A stretch of 64,000 nucleotides of DNA from Litchfieldella xinjiangensis (lineage in GTDB: Bacteria; Pseudomonadota; Gammaproteobacteria; Pseudomonadales; Halomonadaceae): the NCBI RefSeq assembly GCF_000759345.1, contig NZ_JPZL01000001.1, positions 248,001 through 312,000 on the forward strand. Reading direction: 5' to 3'. The position numbers and the translations under genes are program-made. This document shows positions 9,300 to 18,156 of the stretch, piece by piece. The notes beneath the pieces are model-generated. The model was given only the letters and a program-made list of their open reading frames with translations, did not search any database and was not told the DNA's origin. Numbering within the stretch: position 1 is the stretch's first letter; each line of letters opens with the position of its first letter.

Positions 9300-9920
9300 T
9301 CAGGTCGCCGGACGCTTATCCAGCATGGCATCGATCAGGCCGTATTTCGTCGCCTGCTCCCCGTCCATGAAGTTGTCACGGTCGGTATCACGGGCGATCG
9401 TCTCGATGTCCTGGCCAGTATGATCGGCCAGAATCCGGTTCAATTTGTGACGGATATTGAGGATTTCCTTGGTATGGATCTCGATATCCGATGCTTGCCC
9501 CTGATACCCACCCAGCGGCTGGTGAATCATCATCCGCGAATTGGGGAGGCAGAAGCGCTTCCCGGCAGCACCGCCAGCCAACAGCAGAGCGCCCATGCTG
9601 GCAGCCTGACCGATGCAGACGGTCGACACGTCCGGCTTGATGAACTGCATGGTGTCGTAGATCGACATGCCCGCCGTGACCGACCCACCGGGAGAATTGA
9701 TATAGAGGTGGATATCCTTGTCCGGATTTTCGGATTCCAGAAACAGCAACTGCGCGACGACCAGGTTGGCCATATAATCTTCCACCGGCCCCACCAGGAA
9801 GATTACGCGCTCCTTGAGCAGCCGCGAGTAGATGTCATAGGCTCGCTCACCTCGAGCGCTCTGCTCGACAACCATCGGCACCAGGCCGCCGGCATTTTGA
9901 ATATCGAACTCGTTGCCCAT
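9300..9920 (-). CDS. clpP: ATP-dependent Clp protease proteolytic subunit
   Basis: Serine peptidase forming the two-ring tetradecameric chamber of ClpXP. It has 206 residues. The catalytic triad is complete: Ser108 in GQAASMGA, His133 in [10 protein letters not shown], and Asp182 in DTDRDNFM. The oxyanion-loop glycines are in NSPGGSV near 75-81. The extra N-terminal residues before LVPMVVEQ resemble the short propeptide removed from the E. coli enzyme. It sits between tig and clpX, all on the minus strand, in the standard order. Confidence 0.97.
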   Translation of the reverse strand: MGNEFDIQNAGGLVPMVVEQSARGERAYDIYSRLLKERVIFLVGPVEDYMANLVVAQLLFLESENPDKDIHLYINSPGGSVTAGMSIYDTMQFIKPDVSTVCIGQAASMGALLLAGGAAGKRFCLPNSRMMIHQPLGGYQGQASDIEIHTKEILNIRHKLNRILADHTGQDIETIARDTDRDNFMDGEQATKYGLIDAMLDKRPAT

Positions 9921-10020
9921 CTGTTTGGCGTCCTTACATCCGATGACTTAAGCCGCGCCCCCATCGACGCGGACCTGCAATTCACTATCCATGAAGCATA
10001 TCGTCCATTGAAGCATATCG

Positions 10021-10046
10021 CCTGCCCCGGCTTAACCGGGGACAGG
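10021..10046. repeat. Hairpin between tig and clpP
   Basis: A 10-bp GC-rich stem (10021-10030 with 10036-10046, one bulged A) and a five-base loop, about 20 bases after the tig stop. No T run follows on the minus strand, so it is more likely a processing or partial-termination hairpin that sets the tig:clpP ratio. Confidence 0.5.
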
Positions 10047-10065
10047 CTCATGTTTCATGGGTTAT

Positions 10066-11427
10066 TCAAGCCTTGGCGTCGTCTTCCACGTTCGCTTCGG
10101 CGTCTTCCTCGTCACCCTCGGCCTGCTGCTGAGCCGCCTGCAGGGCTTCCTGATAGCTCATTTCGACATCCTTGACCGTCGCCTGAGCCAGTAGCGCATC
10201 CACCGCCTTCTCTTCCAGGATCGCAGACTTGACCTGGCTCTTGAGCTGATCGTTGCTCAGATAATAGTCGATGACTTGCTGGGGCTCCTGGTACTGCTGA
10301 GCAAGCTCTTCGACCTTGGCCTTGATCTCATCATCGCTGGCATCCATCTCGTTGGCCTTGATCAGCTCGGCCAAAAGCAGGCCCACTTGAACTCGGCTCT
10401 TGCCCTGCTCGGTGAAGAGCTCATCGGGAAGCTGAGAAACATCGAAATCCTCGCCCAGACCGAATTGCTGTGCAGCCTGACGCTTGAGACCGTCGACTTC
10501 CTGCTGGACCAGCGCCTGAGGCACTGCGACATCATTGGCATTCTTCAATGCCTCGAGGGCCTGCTGCTTGACGCGATTATCCACAGCCTGCTTGGCTTCG
10601 CGCTGCATGTTCTTCTTTACCTCAGCGCGGAAGGCTTCCTGGTCGCCGTTTTCGACACCAAAGCGCTGAATGAATTCCTCGTCGAGGTCCGCCAGCTTCT
10701 GAGCGCTGACCTTGTGCACCTTGACCTTGAAGGTCGCCTCCTGGCCAGCCAGCTGCTCGGCCTGGTAATCCTCGGGGAAGGTCACCTTGATCTCGGTCTC
10801 TTCACCCGGCTTTTCGCCGACAAGCTGATCTTCGAAGCCCGGAATGAAATTGCCAGAGCCCAATACCAGGTCGTGGTTTTCGGCCTGGCCGCCCTCGAAA
10901 GGTTCGCTTCCAAGGAAACCCTGGAAATCGATGGTGACCTGGTCCCCTTGCTCGGCAGGACGATCGACGGCTTCCCACGACGCGTTCTGCTTGCGCAGCG
11001 TCTCGATCATCTCCTCGACATCGGCATCAGTCACGTCTACGACCGGACGCTCGATTTCGGCACCTTCGATACCGTTGACCTGAATCTCCGGATAGATCTC
11101 AAGCGTAGCCACGAATTCGAGATCCTTGCCGCTCTCGTTGACGGTAGGCTCGATCTCGGGATAACCCGCCGGATTGAGGCTTTCCTGGGTAATGGCCTGA
11201 ACGTAACGCTCACGCATCAGTTCGCCCACCACCTCGTTGCGAACGTCGCGACCATAACGCTGACGCACCACTTCCATGGGTACCCTGCCTTGACGAAACC
11301 CGTTGAGGCGAATGTTCTTGGCGGTATCCTTGAGGCGGGCCGCGACGGCCTGGTCGACCTCCTCCGCCGGCACCTGAACTGTGACACGGCGTTCGATCTG
11401 GGAGGTCGTTTCGACGGAAACTTGCAT
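10066..11427 (-). CDS. tig: Trigger factor, ribosome-bound chaperone
   Basis: Binds the ribosome exit tunnel and folds nascent chains; also a peptidyl-prolyl isomerase. It has 453 residues. The N-terminal ribosome-binding domain holds the signature GFRQGRVPMEVVRQRYG near 44-60. The FKBP-like domain covers about 155-245 (GDQVTIDFQGFLGSEPFEGG). A helical C-domain follows. It exceeds the E. coli protein (432) mainly by a Gln-rich and acidic tail of about 25 residues. The start is ATG at 11427 with GAGGA upstream. A good sigma-70 promoter stands about 60 bases upstream. It heads the tig-clpP-clpX block. Confidence 0.96.
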   Translation of the reverse strand: MQVSVETTSQIERRVTVQVPAEEVDQAVAARLKDTAKNIRLNGFRQGRVPMEVVRQRYGRDVRNEVVGELMRERYVQAITQESLNPAGYPEIEPTVNESGKDLEFVATLEIYPEIQVNGIEGAEIERPVVDVTDADVEEMIETLRKQNASWEAVDRPAEQGDQVTIDFQGFLGSEPFEGGQAENHDLVLGSGNFIPGFEDQLVGEKPGEETEIKVTFPEDYQAEQLAGQEATFKVKVHKVSAQKLADLDEEFIQRFGVENGDQEAFRAEVKKNMQREAKQAVDNRVKQQALEALKNANDVAVPQALVQQEVDGLKRQAAQQFGLGEDFDVSQLPDELFTEQGKSRVQVGLLLAELIKANEMDASDDEIKAKVEELAQQYQEPQQVIDYYLSNDQLKSQVKSAILEEKAVDALLAQATVKDVEMSYQEALQAAQQQAEGDEEDAEANVEDDAKA

Positions 11428-11486
11428 GAATAGTCCTCTACCGACTAGGGCGTTCTGTTGGAAAGCGTTAAATGATCAAAAGAGTG

Positions 11487-11515
11487 ATTCTAAGAACCTC
11501 GGCACGTGCTGGCAA
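11487..11515 (-). promoter_or_regulatory. Sigma-70 promoter of tig-clpP-clpX
   Basis: On the minus strand TTGCCA (11515-11510) and TAGAAT (11492-11487) are separated by exactly 17 bases. Transcription would start near 11480, leaving a leader of about 53 bases before the tig ATG. Confidence 0.65.
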
Positions 11516-11699
11516 GCGACCGAACCCTTGCCTACCGCTACGTGGGGGCTAGCGCGCGTTTTTCAAGCGCCGAAGCAAAAGCAAAATGACCGTAACCGGC
11601 ATCGATTCGCAGGAATAGCGAAATCCCGGCAGGCCAACTGGCGCACCAAGGAGAAGGGAGTCGAGAGAAAACACAACAGGAATGTGACACGACGTGTAA

Positions 11700-11775
11700 T
11701 GGGGTGGATGATGGGGATCGAACCCACGACCACCGGAGCCACAATCCGGGGCTCTACCACTGAGCTACATCCACC
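11700..11775 (-). tRNA. tRNA-His(GTG), copy 1
   Basis: A 76-base cloverleaf with encoded CCA end (complement of 11700-11702). The 5' end is GGTGGATGTAGCTCA, including the extra G at -1 typical of tRNA-His. The anticodon loop TTGTGGC carries GTG. The T arm is GTGGGTTCGATCCCC. It is last in the tRNA operon and identical to copy 2. Confidence 0.97.
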
Positions 11776-11817
11776 ACTACACAAGACAGAACACTAGCAT
11801 AACGACGCACACGTAGA

Positions 11818-11893
11818 TGGGGTGGATGATGGGGATCGAACCCACGACCACCGGAGCCACAATCCGGGGCTCTACCACTGAGCTACATCCACC
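11818..11893 (-). tRNA. tRNA-His(GTG), copy 2
   Basis: Identical in all 76 bases to the copy at 11700-11775, including the G at -1 and the encoded CCA. Some flanking bases (ACTAC on the 5' side) are also shared, which points to a tandem duplication. The gap between copies is 42 bases. Confidence 0.97.
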
Positions 11894-11953
11894 ACTACGT
11901 AAACCTTATCGAACTGCGACCTTAGCCGCCCTGCTATCACACGCACACAAGCG

Positions 11954-12030
11954 TGGCGCGCCCAGCAGGATTCGAACCTGCAACCTACGGCTTAGAAGGC
12001 CGTTGCTCTATCCGGTTGAGCTATGGGCGC
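11954..12030 (-). tRNA. tRNA-Arg(TCT)
   Basis: A 77-base cloverleaf with acceptor stem GCGCCCA / TGGGCGC, D arm TAGCTCAACCGGATAGAGCA, anticodon TCT in the loop CTTCTAA, T arm GCAGGTTCGAATCCTGC, and encoded CCA (complement of 11954-11956). Second gene of the tRNA operon. Confidence 0.97.
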
Positions 12031-12059
12031 ATTCTACGGCCTCAGCCTTAACCCTTCAA

Positions 12060-12092
12060 CATGTTGATAAAAAAGACATTTTTATCGACATG
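12060..12092. repeat. AT-rich hairpin in the Pro-Arg tRNA spacer
   Basis: Fourteen-base arms 12060-12073 and 12079-12092 pair with a single T.G wobble around a five-base loop. It begins four bases after the 3' end of tRNA-Pro (minus strand). Its place suggests a trailer hairpin for processing of the polycistronic tRNA. Confidence 0.6.
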
Positions 12093-12095
12093 TCG

Positions 12096-12172
12096 TGGTC
12101 GGGGTGGAGGGATTCGAACCCCCGACATCCTGCTCCCAAAGCAGGCGCGCTACCAGACTGCGCTACACCCCG
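12096..12172 (-). tRNA. tRNA-Pro(TGG)
   Basis: A 77-base cloverleaf: acceptor CGGGGTG / CACCCCG, D arm TAGCGCAGTCTGGTAGCGCG, anticodon TGG in the loop TTTGGGA, T arm CGGGGGTTCGAATCCC, and encoded CCA (complement of 12096-12098). First gene of the tRNA operon. Confidence 0.97.
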
Positions 12173-12227
12173 CCGGCATGTTGCACGGCCCCTGACAGCT
12201 GGCATCAGGCCCGTCAGTGCGAGGCGT

Positions 12228-12255
12228 ATTCTACGGATCTTCGGCCTCGGGTCAA
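12228..12255 (-). promoter_or_regulatory. Promoter of the Pro-Arg-His-His tRNA operon
   Basis: On the minus strand TTGACC (12255-12250) and TAGAAT (12233-12228) with a 16-base spacer, followed by a GC-rich discriminator typical of stringently controlled stable RNA promoters. The start site would be near 12221, about 50 bases before tRNA-Pro. Confidence 0.7.
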
Positions 12256-12364
12256 GCCTTTACGTATCGCGGGCCCTACGTTGGGCATATCGCTTTGACT
12301 AGCGAGCCGCTCATGCGAAAATCCTGCGCTCTTTTTTGCCAGCCCAGCCCCAGGGGATATGCCG

Positions 12365-13234
12365 ATGTCAGCACAATTGATCGATGGCAAGGCCATTGCC
12401 GCCAAGGTTCGCCAGCAGGTTGCTCACCGTGTCGCTGAACGTCGCAGAACACAGGCACGCATTCCAGGCCTGGCCGTCATCCTGGTCGGTGATGATCCCG
12501 CTTCGGACGTCTATGTGCGCAACAAGCATCGGGCCTGCGAGGAAGCCGGCATAGCCTCTTCACAGCACCGCCTACCCTCCACAACGACACAGTCGGAACT
12601 CGAAGCGCTCATCGACAACCTGAACCGAGATCCCGCCATTGACGGAATACTTCTTCAACTCCCGTTACCCGAGCACATCGATGCACGCCCGCTTCTCGAA
12701 CGCATCCGACCCGACAAGGATGTGGACGGCTTCCACCCCTACAATCTAGGGCGTCTGGCACAGCGCCTGCCTGTACTCCGCCCATGCACACCCAAGGGCA
12801 TCATGACGCTGTTGCATGAGAGCCAGCTTTCCGTTCGTGGTCTCGACGCCACGATTGTCGGCGCGTCCAATATCGTAGGCCGGCCCATGGCGCTGGAGCT
12901 CATGCTCGCAGGCTGCACCACTACCGTGTGCCACCGCTTCACTCGCAACCTTGAAGCCCACGTAAAGCGAGCTGAGCTACTGGTCGTTGCCGTAGGCAAA
13001 CCCGGCCTGGTCAAGGGGGAATGGGTTCGCGATGGCGCCATCGTCATCGATGTCGGCATCAATCGCGACGCGCATGGCCAGCTTATCGGGGATGTAGAAT
13101 TTGAAACGGCAGCATCACGCGCCAGCCATATCACACCGGTTCCCGGCGGCGTTGGTCCCATGACCGTGGCCTCCCTATTGGAAAACACCCTGTTTGCCGC
13201 CGAGGTTCACGATACGGAACCTCGTTCGCTGTAG
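12365..13234 (+). CDS. folD: Methylenetetrahydrofolate dehydrogenase / cyclohydrolase FolD
   Basis: Bifunctional enzyme: oxidises 5,10-methylene-THF with NADP and hydrolyses methenyl-THF to 10-formyl-THF, feeding purine and fMet synthesis. It has 289 residues (E. coli 288). The catalytic Lys is in [13 protein letters not shown], and the folate block is [16 protein letters not shown]. The NADP-binding stretch is [10 protein letters not shown], and the C-terminal signature is [13 protein letters not shown]. Two in-frame ATGs exist (12359 and 12365). GGGG at 12353-12356 is well spaced only for 12365, which gives the start [12 protein letters not shown]. It is divergent from the tRNA operon. Confidence 0.96.
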   Translation: MSAQLIDGKAIAAKVRQQVAHRVAERRRTQARIPGLAVILVGDDPASDVYVRNKHRACEEAGIASSQHRLPSTTTQSELEALIDNLNRDPAIDGILLQLPLPEHIDARPLLERIRPDKDVDGFHPYNLGRLAQRLPVLRPCTPKGIMTLLHESQLSVRGLDATIVGASNIVGRPMALELMLAGCTTTVCHRFTRNLEAHVKRAELLVVAVGKPGLVKGEWVRDGAIVIDVGINRDAHGQLIGDVEFETAASRASHITPVPGGVGPMTVASLLENTLFAAEVHDTEPRSL

Positions 13235-13264
13235 TGCGACAAGCCAGTAATGCGACAACAACGC

Positions 13265-13291
13265 TCAAGTTTCCCCGAACTTCGCCGATAG
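13265..13291 (+). promoter_or_regulatory. Sigma-28 (FliA) promoter of flaG
   Basis: TCAAGTTT at 13265-13272, an 11-base spacer, and GCCGATAG at 13284-13291. This matches the flagellar sigma-28 consensus TAAAGTTT-N11-GCCGATAA with two mismatches. It lies 44 bases upstream of the flaG ATG. Confidence 0.8.
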
Positions 13292-13335
13292 CCCATCTGG
13301 GCAGTTATCACATTGGCCACAACGAGCGGGTCATC

Positions 13336-13701
13336 ATGAGCGAACTGATTTACGACATTTCCCAGGCCACACGCGGCTTGAGCACTCAACAACGCCTTGA
13401 CAGCATGCTGGCGCAACTAGGCAGCACCCAGCGTCCGCTACCGGAAAGCGACGCTGAAAAGCCGCCGGCCGCCCAGGCCATCACACAGAGTGAGCTTTCC
13501 GAACCGGTGGCAAGAATCAATGAAGTGATGCGCAATTACGGTGTCGAGTTTCATATCAATGAATTCGATCAACGGACGATTACACGTATCATCGATCGCG
13601 AGAGTGGCGAGATCATTCGGCAAATTCCAGGCGAAGAGGTACTACGCATTGCCGAAAACCTGGGGGAGCTCCAAGGTCGTCTCATACGCCTCGAAGCGTA
13701 A
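13336..13701 (+). CDS. flaG: FlaG family flagellar protein
   Basis: Small protein of the FlaG family, linked in other bacteria to filament length control; its exact role is not settled. It has 121 residues. The conserved FlaG domain spans about 60-120: VEFHINEFDQRTITRIID, then GEIIRQIPGEEVL, the family signature, then LGELQGRL. The start at ATG 13336 was chosen because the frame upstream to 13234 lacks family-like sequence and would overlap the sigma-28 promoter. Unusually it is not beside fliC/fliD here but stands alone between folD and an asparaginase gene. Confidence 0.85.
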   Translation: MSELIYDISQATRGLSTQQRLDSMLAQLGSTQRPLPESDAEKPPAAQAITQSELSEPVARINEVMRNYGVEFHINEFDQRTITRIIDRESGEIIRQIPGEEVLRIAENLGELQGRLIRLEA

Positions 13702-13776
13702 CACACCACAGACCGACCCTGACGTGCTGCTGTCGACGCCGTATCATGGCGTTTTGCCCAACCGCCAGGAGAGCCC

Positions 13777-14817
13777 ATGTTCGCCAATCTGCCCGTACTG
13801 ATCATTTATACCGGAGGAACGATTGGCATGGTCCCGGGACGATTCGGCCTCGAACCCGGCACCGATTTCGAACCTCGGCTCCGAGATAGCCTTGCGTCGC
13901 TCCCCCCAGCCAGGCGTGCTTCGCTGCCAGATTTTGACGTCATCGAAACGGACCATCCTATCGACTCGAGCGCCGCGACGCCGACCGAATGGCAAGTTAT
14001 CGCCTCGCTCCTGGCAACGCACTACTCCAAGTATCGGGGCTTCGTCGTCCTGCATGGCACCGACACGCTGGCCTGGACGGCCAGCAGCCTGGCTTATCAA
14101 CTACAAGGGATCGACAAGCCCGTCGTGCTCAGCGGTGCCATGGCACCCTTAGAATCGCCAGGCAGCGATGCTCTGAGCAATATCGAGGACGCACTGCGCT
14201 TTTCCGCCGACACCGCCTTGCAGGAGGTCGGCTTGTGTTTTGCGGGTCGGCTCCTGCGCGGTGTACGTAGTCGCAAGTGGTCTACTCACGATGCCGACGC
14301 CTTCATCAGCCCCAATTACCCTGTGCTGGGTGAGATAGTCGAGCATCAGGCTATCGTTTATGCCAATCGGGGGCTGGATGCTTTGCAGCGAGGTGCGCCG
14401 CGCTTCGAATTGCCCGACTACCGGGGACTGGGCGATTCACCGGTGGTACGAATGACTCTATGGCCGGGCATCTCGGCGGATAGGATAGCGAGATGGCTGG
14501 ATGACGAAACGACCAAGGGGGCATTGCTCGAGGTATGGGGAGGCGGAAACATTCCAGACGATCCCCAGTTGATAGGCGTACTGGCCAAGGCGGTCGGCGA
14601 AGGCAAGCTAGTGGCGGCCATCAGCCAGTGCCCCGAAGGTAGCATTGCCTTCGGGGCGTATGCAGCAGGAAACGCACTCGCCGAGGCGGACGTGGTATCT
14701 GGCGACGGCATGACCCCGGAAGCCACTATGACAAAGATGGTTCACTTACTGGCACTGCCGCTGCCCGACGATCAGCGCCGCAGTCGGTTTTCTGCGTCGC
14801 TGGTCGGAGAGCGCTGA
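13777..14817 (+). CDS. ansA: Type I (cytoplasmic) L-asparaginase
   Basis: Hydrolyses L-asparagine to aspartate and ammonia. It has 346 residues, near the 338 of E. coli AnsA. The first catalytic Thr lies in IYTGGTIGM (Thr12/Thr15) and the second in VLHGTDTLAWTASSL (Thr96, Asp97). The GGNIPDD block near 250 is typical of the C-domain. There is no signal peptide, so it is the cytoplasmic low-affinity type rather than periplasmic AnsB. AGGAGA precedes the ATG. It converges on fliE with an 11-base gap and probably has nothing to do with motility. Confidence 0.92.
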   Translation: MFANLPVLIIYTGGTIGMVPGRFGLEPGTDFEPRLRDSLASLPPARRASLPDFDVIETDHPIDSSAATPTEWQVIASLLATHYSKYRGFVVLHGTDTLAWTASSLAYQLQGIDKPVVLSGAMAPLESPGSDALSNIEDALRFSADTALQEVGLCFAGRLLRGVRSRKWSTHDADAFISPNYPVLGEIVEHQAIVYANRGLDALQRGAPRFELPDYRGLGDSPVVRMTLWPGISADRIARWLDDETTKGALLEVWGGGNIPDDPQLIGVLAKAVGEGKLVAAISQCPEGSIAFGAYAAGNALAEADVVSGDGMTPEATMTKMVHLLALPLPDDQRRSRFSASLVGER

Positions 14818-14828
14818 CCGGCGAGGCG

Positions 14829-15158
14829 TCACACCTGCATGTTCATGACGTCCTTATAAGCCGTCACCAGACGGTTACGCACCTGCACTCCCATCTGGAA
14901 GGCCAGGCTGGCTTTCTGTGCGTCGACCATCACGTCGTTCAACGACACGTTGGGATCCCCCGACTGGAAGGCGGCCGTCTTGGCACTCGAGGCCTGCTGC
15001 AGCCGATTGATGCGCTGTATCGAGGACTGGAGTTCACTAGCGAACCCTCCCTGCCCGACTGCTGCCGATAGGTTCTGTCCCTTGGCCGCGCCGCCCGCGG
15101 CCTGGCTGGCCATCGATTGAAGCTGTGCCACTGCCGTTTGAATGGCGGGTGTACTCAT
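14829..15158 (-). CDS. fliE: Flagellar hook-basal body protein FliE
   Basis: Connects the MS ring to the proximal rod and is the first rod-type export substrate. It has 109 residues (E. coli 104). The C-terminal family signature reads FQMGVQVRNRLVTAYKDVMNMQV in three parts (residues about 87-109). The frame is also open from a GTG at 15167, but ATG 15158 has GGAG eight bases upstream and gives the family-like start MSTPAIQ. It is divergent from fliF, as in E. coli. The 249 bases between them (15159-15407) must hold both promoters. I could not fix either one. Confidence 0.94.
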   Translation of the reverse strand: MSTPAIQTAVAQLQSMASQAAGGAAKGQNLSAAVGQGGFASELQSSIQRINRLQQASSAKTAAFQSGDPNVSLNDVMVDAQKASLAFQMGVQVRNRLVTAYKDVMNMQV

Positions 15159-15407
15159 GCCATGCACTCCGCTGGTTTTTCAGATGGTGCAAGCCTACCA
15201 AGCCCCTCCGTGAAGCCAAACGTGCAATTGACTGATAAAAGACCGGCTTTTCTACCGTTTAGCGTTGCCCCGACCCAGCATAATGGCTGCCATCACACGA
15301 CCGCCCAATGTGCATGTCAGGCGGTTATCGCGACGGATGTGGAGCCGGACGCCAGATGCTTGTAGAGAATATGATCGTATCCCTTGAGATCGCTGCCGGA
15401 GGCACGC

Positions 15408-17153
15408 ATGAGTAACGCAGCTTCCGCCACTGATACCAAGCAGGGGAACGCCCCTACCGGCGATACCAAGGAGAGCCGCCAAGGTTTCTCCGCTGCCGAT
15501 GTGCTTGGGCCGCTGCGCGCCAATCCGCTGGTACCGCTATTGATAGCCGGTGCAGCCGTACTGGCCATCGTCGTGGCGCTATTGATGTGGGCGCAGAGTC
15601 CGGACTACCGGGTGCTTTATAGCAACCTGTCCGAGGCTGATGGTGGCCGCATCATTACTGAACTGGATAAGCGCAGCGTCCCCTACCGCTTCAGCGAAGG
15701 CGGCCAGGCACTGCTGGTGCCGGGCGAACAGGTTCATCTGCTGCGCCTGCAACTGGCGGAAGCCGGCCTGCCCCAGGGAGGCAATGTCGGGTTCGAACTC
15801 ATGGACAATCAGGCGTTCGGTATCAGCCAATTCGCCGAACAGCTTAATTATCAGCGCGGTCTGGAAGGCGAGCTGTCACGCTCGATCGAATCCTTGGGCC
15901 CAGTATCGCGTGCACGTATTCATCTGGCCTTGGCCAAGCCTTCCGTCTTCGTTCGCGATCGCGAACCTGCCAAGGCCTCGGTGGTCGTGACCCTGCAAAG
16001 CGGCCGTGTCCTGGGGGATGGCCAGGTCAACGCTATCGTGCACATGGTCTCCAGCAGCGTGCCCGAGCTGGCTGCGGAAGACGTTACGGTCGTCGACCAG
16101 AACGGTCGTCTGCTCTCGCTGCCGACAGGCGCCGGGGGACGTGACCTCGACGGTACTCAACTGGAATATATCGAGAACGTCGAGCGCTCCTACCGCCAGC
16201 GTATCGAGAACATTCTCAGCCCCATCCTCGGCACCCAGAACGTGCATGCCCAGGTGGCGGCTCAGATCGATTTTTCGCGTCGTGAAGAAACATCCGAACG
16301 TTACGCGCCCAACCAGACGCCGGACAGCGCTGCCGTGCGCAGTGCACAGACCAGCGCCTCCTATACCGGTGGCGACGAGCTGGCACGTGGAATTCCCGGC
16401 GCGCTGACCAATACCCCGCCCGGCGCTGCCGCTTCCCCGATCGAGCTGCCGGCTGCCGAAGACAATGGCGCGGAAAACCTGCAGGCCAATGCCGATGCAC
16501 CGCCGAGCAGCCTGCGTCAGGACAACGTGATCAACTACGAGGTTGATCGTAACGTCGAGCACATCCAGCATCGCACCGGCCGCGTCCAGCGACTGACCGT
16601 AGCGGTCGTGGTCAACTATCGCGATGGGCTGAATGAGGAAGGCGAGACGATTCGCGAGCCGCTCAGCGATGTCGAGCTGGCCCAGATCGACCGCCTCGTA
16701 CGTCAGGCCATGGGCTTCACTGCCGCACGTGGTGATGAGATTGAAGTGGTCAATAGCCCCTTCACCCAATCGGCCGACGAACAGACCGAGCGTGACTGGT
16801 GGCAATCACCCGAGGTACATAGCCTGGCACTGACCATGGGTCGGTACCTGCTGGTGGCCCTGGCGGCACTGATGCTCTACCTGCTGATCCTGCGTCCGTT
16901 GATCAAGCGCCATACACAGACCGCACTGCCCGCACCGGCACCCCTGAGCACCACGTTCCGGGCCACCGTCGGCGAAGATGACCAGGAGCAGAGTGAATCG
17001 AATGGCTTGGAAGACGATACGTACGAAGAGCCGACACGCAAGCGCCGCTCGAAGGGCTATGAGCAGAGCCTCAAGGATCTGCGCGAAATCGCCCAGGAAG
17101 ATCCTCGCCTGGTTGCCATGATCGTTAGAAGCTGGGTTAACAAGAATGACTAA
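15408..17153 (+). CDS. fliF: Flagellar MS-ring protein FliF
   Basis: Builds the membrane/supramembrane ring on which the motor is assembled. It has 581 residues (E. coli 552). TM1 is at about 40-61. The YscJ/FliF lipoprotein-type domain spans about 62-240 (YSNLSEADGGRIITELDK; GELSRSIESLGPVSRARIHLA). The long periplasmic region has a low-complexity insert. TM2 is near 470-490 (LLVALAALMLYLLILRPLI). The C-terminal FliG-binding tail ends in VAMIVRSWVNKND. The start is ATG 15408 with GGAGG six bases upstream, not the upstream TTG at 15384. First gene of fliFGHIJK. Its stop overlaps fliG by 8 bases. Confidence 0.96.
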   Translation: MSNAASATDTKQGNAPTGDTKESRQGFSAADVLGPLRANPLVPLLIAGAAVLAIVVALLMWAQSPDYRVLYSNLSEADGGRIITELDKRSVPYRFSEGGQALLVPGEQVHLLRLQLAEAGLPQGGNVGFELMDNQAFGISQFAEQLNYQRGLEGELSRSIESLGPVSRARIHLALAKPSVFVRDREPAKASVVVTLQSGRVLGDGQVNAIVHMVSSSVPELAAEDVTVVDQNGRLLSLPTGAGGRDLDGTQLEYIENVERSYRQRIENILSPILGTQNVHAQVAAQIDFSRREETSERYAPNQTPDSAAVRSAQTSASYTGGDELARGIPGALTNTPPGAAASPIELPAAEDNGAENLQANADAPPSSLRQDNVINYEVDRNVEHIQHRTGRVQRLTVAVVVNYRDGLNEEGETIREPLSDVELAQIDRLVRQAMGFTAARGDEIEVVNSPFTQSADEQTERDWWQSPEVHSLALTMGRYLLVALAALMLYLLILRPLIKRHTQTALPAPAPLSTTFRATVGEDDQEQSESNGLEDDTYEEPTRKRRSKGYEQSLKDLREIAQEDPRLVAMIVRSWVNKND

Positions 17154-18156
17154 TATCGATACAAGCAAGATGAGTGGCGCCCGCCGCGGCGCCATCCTGC
17201 TCCTGGCGCTCGACGAGGATAGTGCGGCCGAGGTCTTCAAATACCTCTCGCCCAAGGAAGTTCAGGAAGTAAGCCAGGAGATGGCTACCCTGGATCAGGT
17301 CTCGCACGAAGAGATGCGCCAGGTCATCAGTGATTTCCATAGCGAATCCGAGCAGTTCACGGCCATCAACCTCCACTCCAGCGAGCATATTCGCTCGGTC
17401 TTGACCAAGGCACTGGGCAGCGAACGCGCTTCCAGCCTGATCGAGGATATCCTGGAGTCCACGGGGACCAGTTCTGGCATCGATGCGCTGAACCTCATGG
17501 AAGCCTCGATGGTGGCCGAAATGATCCGCGACGAGCATCCGCAGATCATTGCTACCATTCTCGTTCACCTCGAACGCCACCAGGCGGCCAGCGTTCTCGA
17601 GCTGTTCGACGACAAGCTTCGTAACGACGTCGTTCTGCGTATCGCCACGTTCAGTGGTGTGCAGCCAGCGGCGCTGCAGGAACTCACCGAGGTACTCGGC
17701 GGCATGCTCGACGGTCAGAATCTCAAGCGCAGCAAGATGGGCGGCGTGAGAACCGCTGCGGAAATCCTCAACCTGATGAACTCCAGTCAGGAAGAGGTCA
17801 TCATCGAGACCGTCCGCGCCCACAGCGAGGATCTCGCCCAGCGGATCATCGACGAAATGTTCCTGTTCGAGAACCTGCTCGATCTCGACGATCGCAGCAT
17901 TCAGCTGGTGCTCAAGGAAATCGATACCAACTCGCTGGTGGTGGCACTCAAGGGTGCACCGGATGCACTCATGGAGAAATTCATGCGCAACATGTCACAG
18001 CGTGCAGCCCAGCTCATGCAGGAAGACATGGAAGGCCGCGGGCCGATCCGTGTCTCCCAGGTCGAGGCAGAGCAGAAGACCATCCTGCAGGTGGTACGCC
18101 GCCTGGCGGATTCCGGCGAGATCGTGATCGGTGGCGGAGACGATACTTATGTCTGA
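17146..18156 (+). CDS. fliG: Flagellar motor switch protein FliG
   Basis: C-ring subunit that couples the stator to rotation. It has 336 residues (E. coli 331). The N-terminal FliF-binding domain (GARRGAILLLALDEDSAAEV) is followed by the middle EHPQ-type motif (MIRDEHPQIIATILVHLE). The C-terminal torque helix has MFLFENLLDLDDRSIQLVL, with the charged residues that face MotA. It starts inside fliF (8-base overlap) and ends inside fliH (8-base overlap), so translation is probably coupled. Confidence 0.97.
   Translation: MTNIDTSKMSGARRGAILLLALDEDSAAEVFKYLSPKEVQEVSQEMATLDQVSHEEMRQVISDFHSESEQFTAINLHSSEHIRSVLTKALGSERASSLIEDILESTGTSSGIDALNLMEASMVAEMIRDEHPQIIATILVHLERHQAASVLELFDDKLRNDVVLRIATFSGVQPAALQELTEVLGGMLDGQNLKRSKMGGVRTAAEILNLMNSSQEEVIIETVRAHSEDLAQRIIDEMFLFENLLDLDDRSIQLVLKEIDTNSLVVALKGAPDALMEKFMRNMSQRAAQLMQEDMEGRGPIRVSQVEAEQKTILQVVRRLADSGEIVIGGGDDTYV

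Noticed and set aside
9243-10175. 310-codon open frame on the plus strand across clpP
   Set aside because: Lies opposite clpP and its leader; composition is that of an antisense frame.
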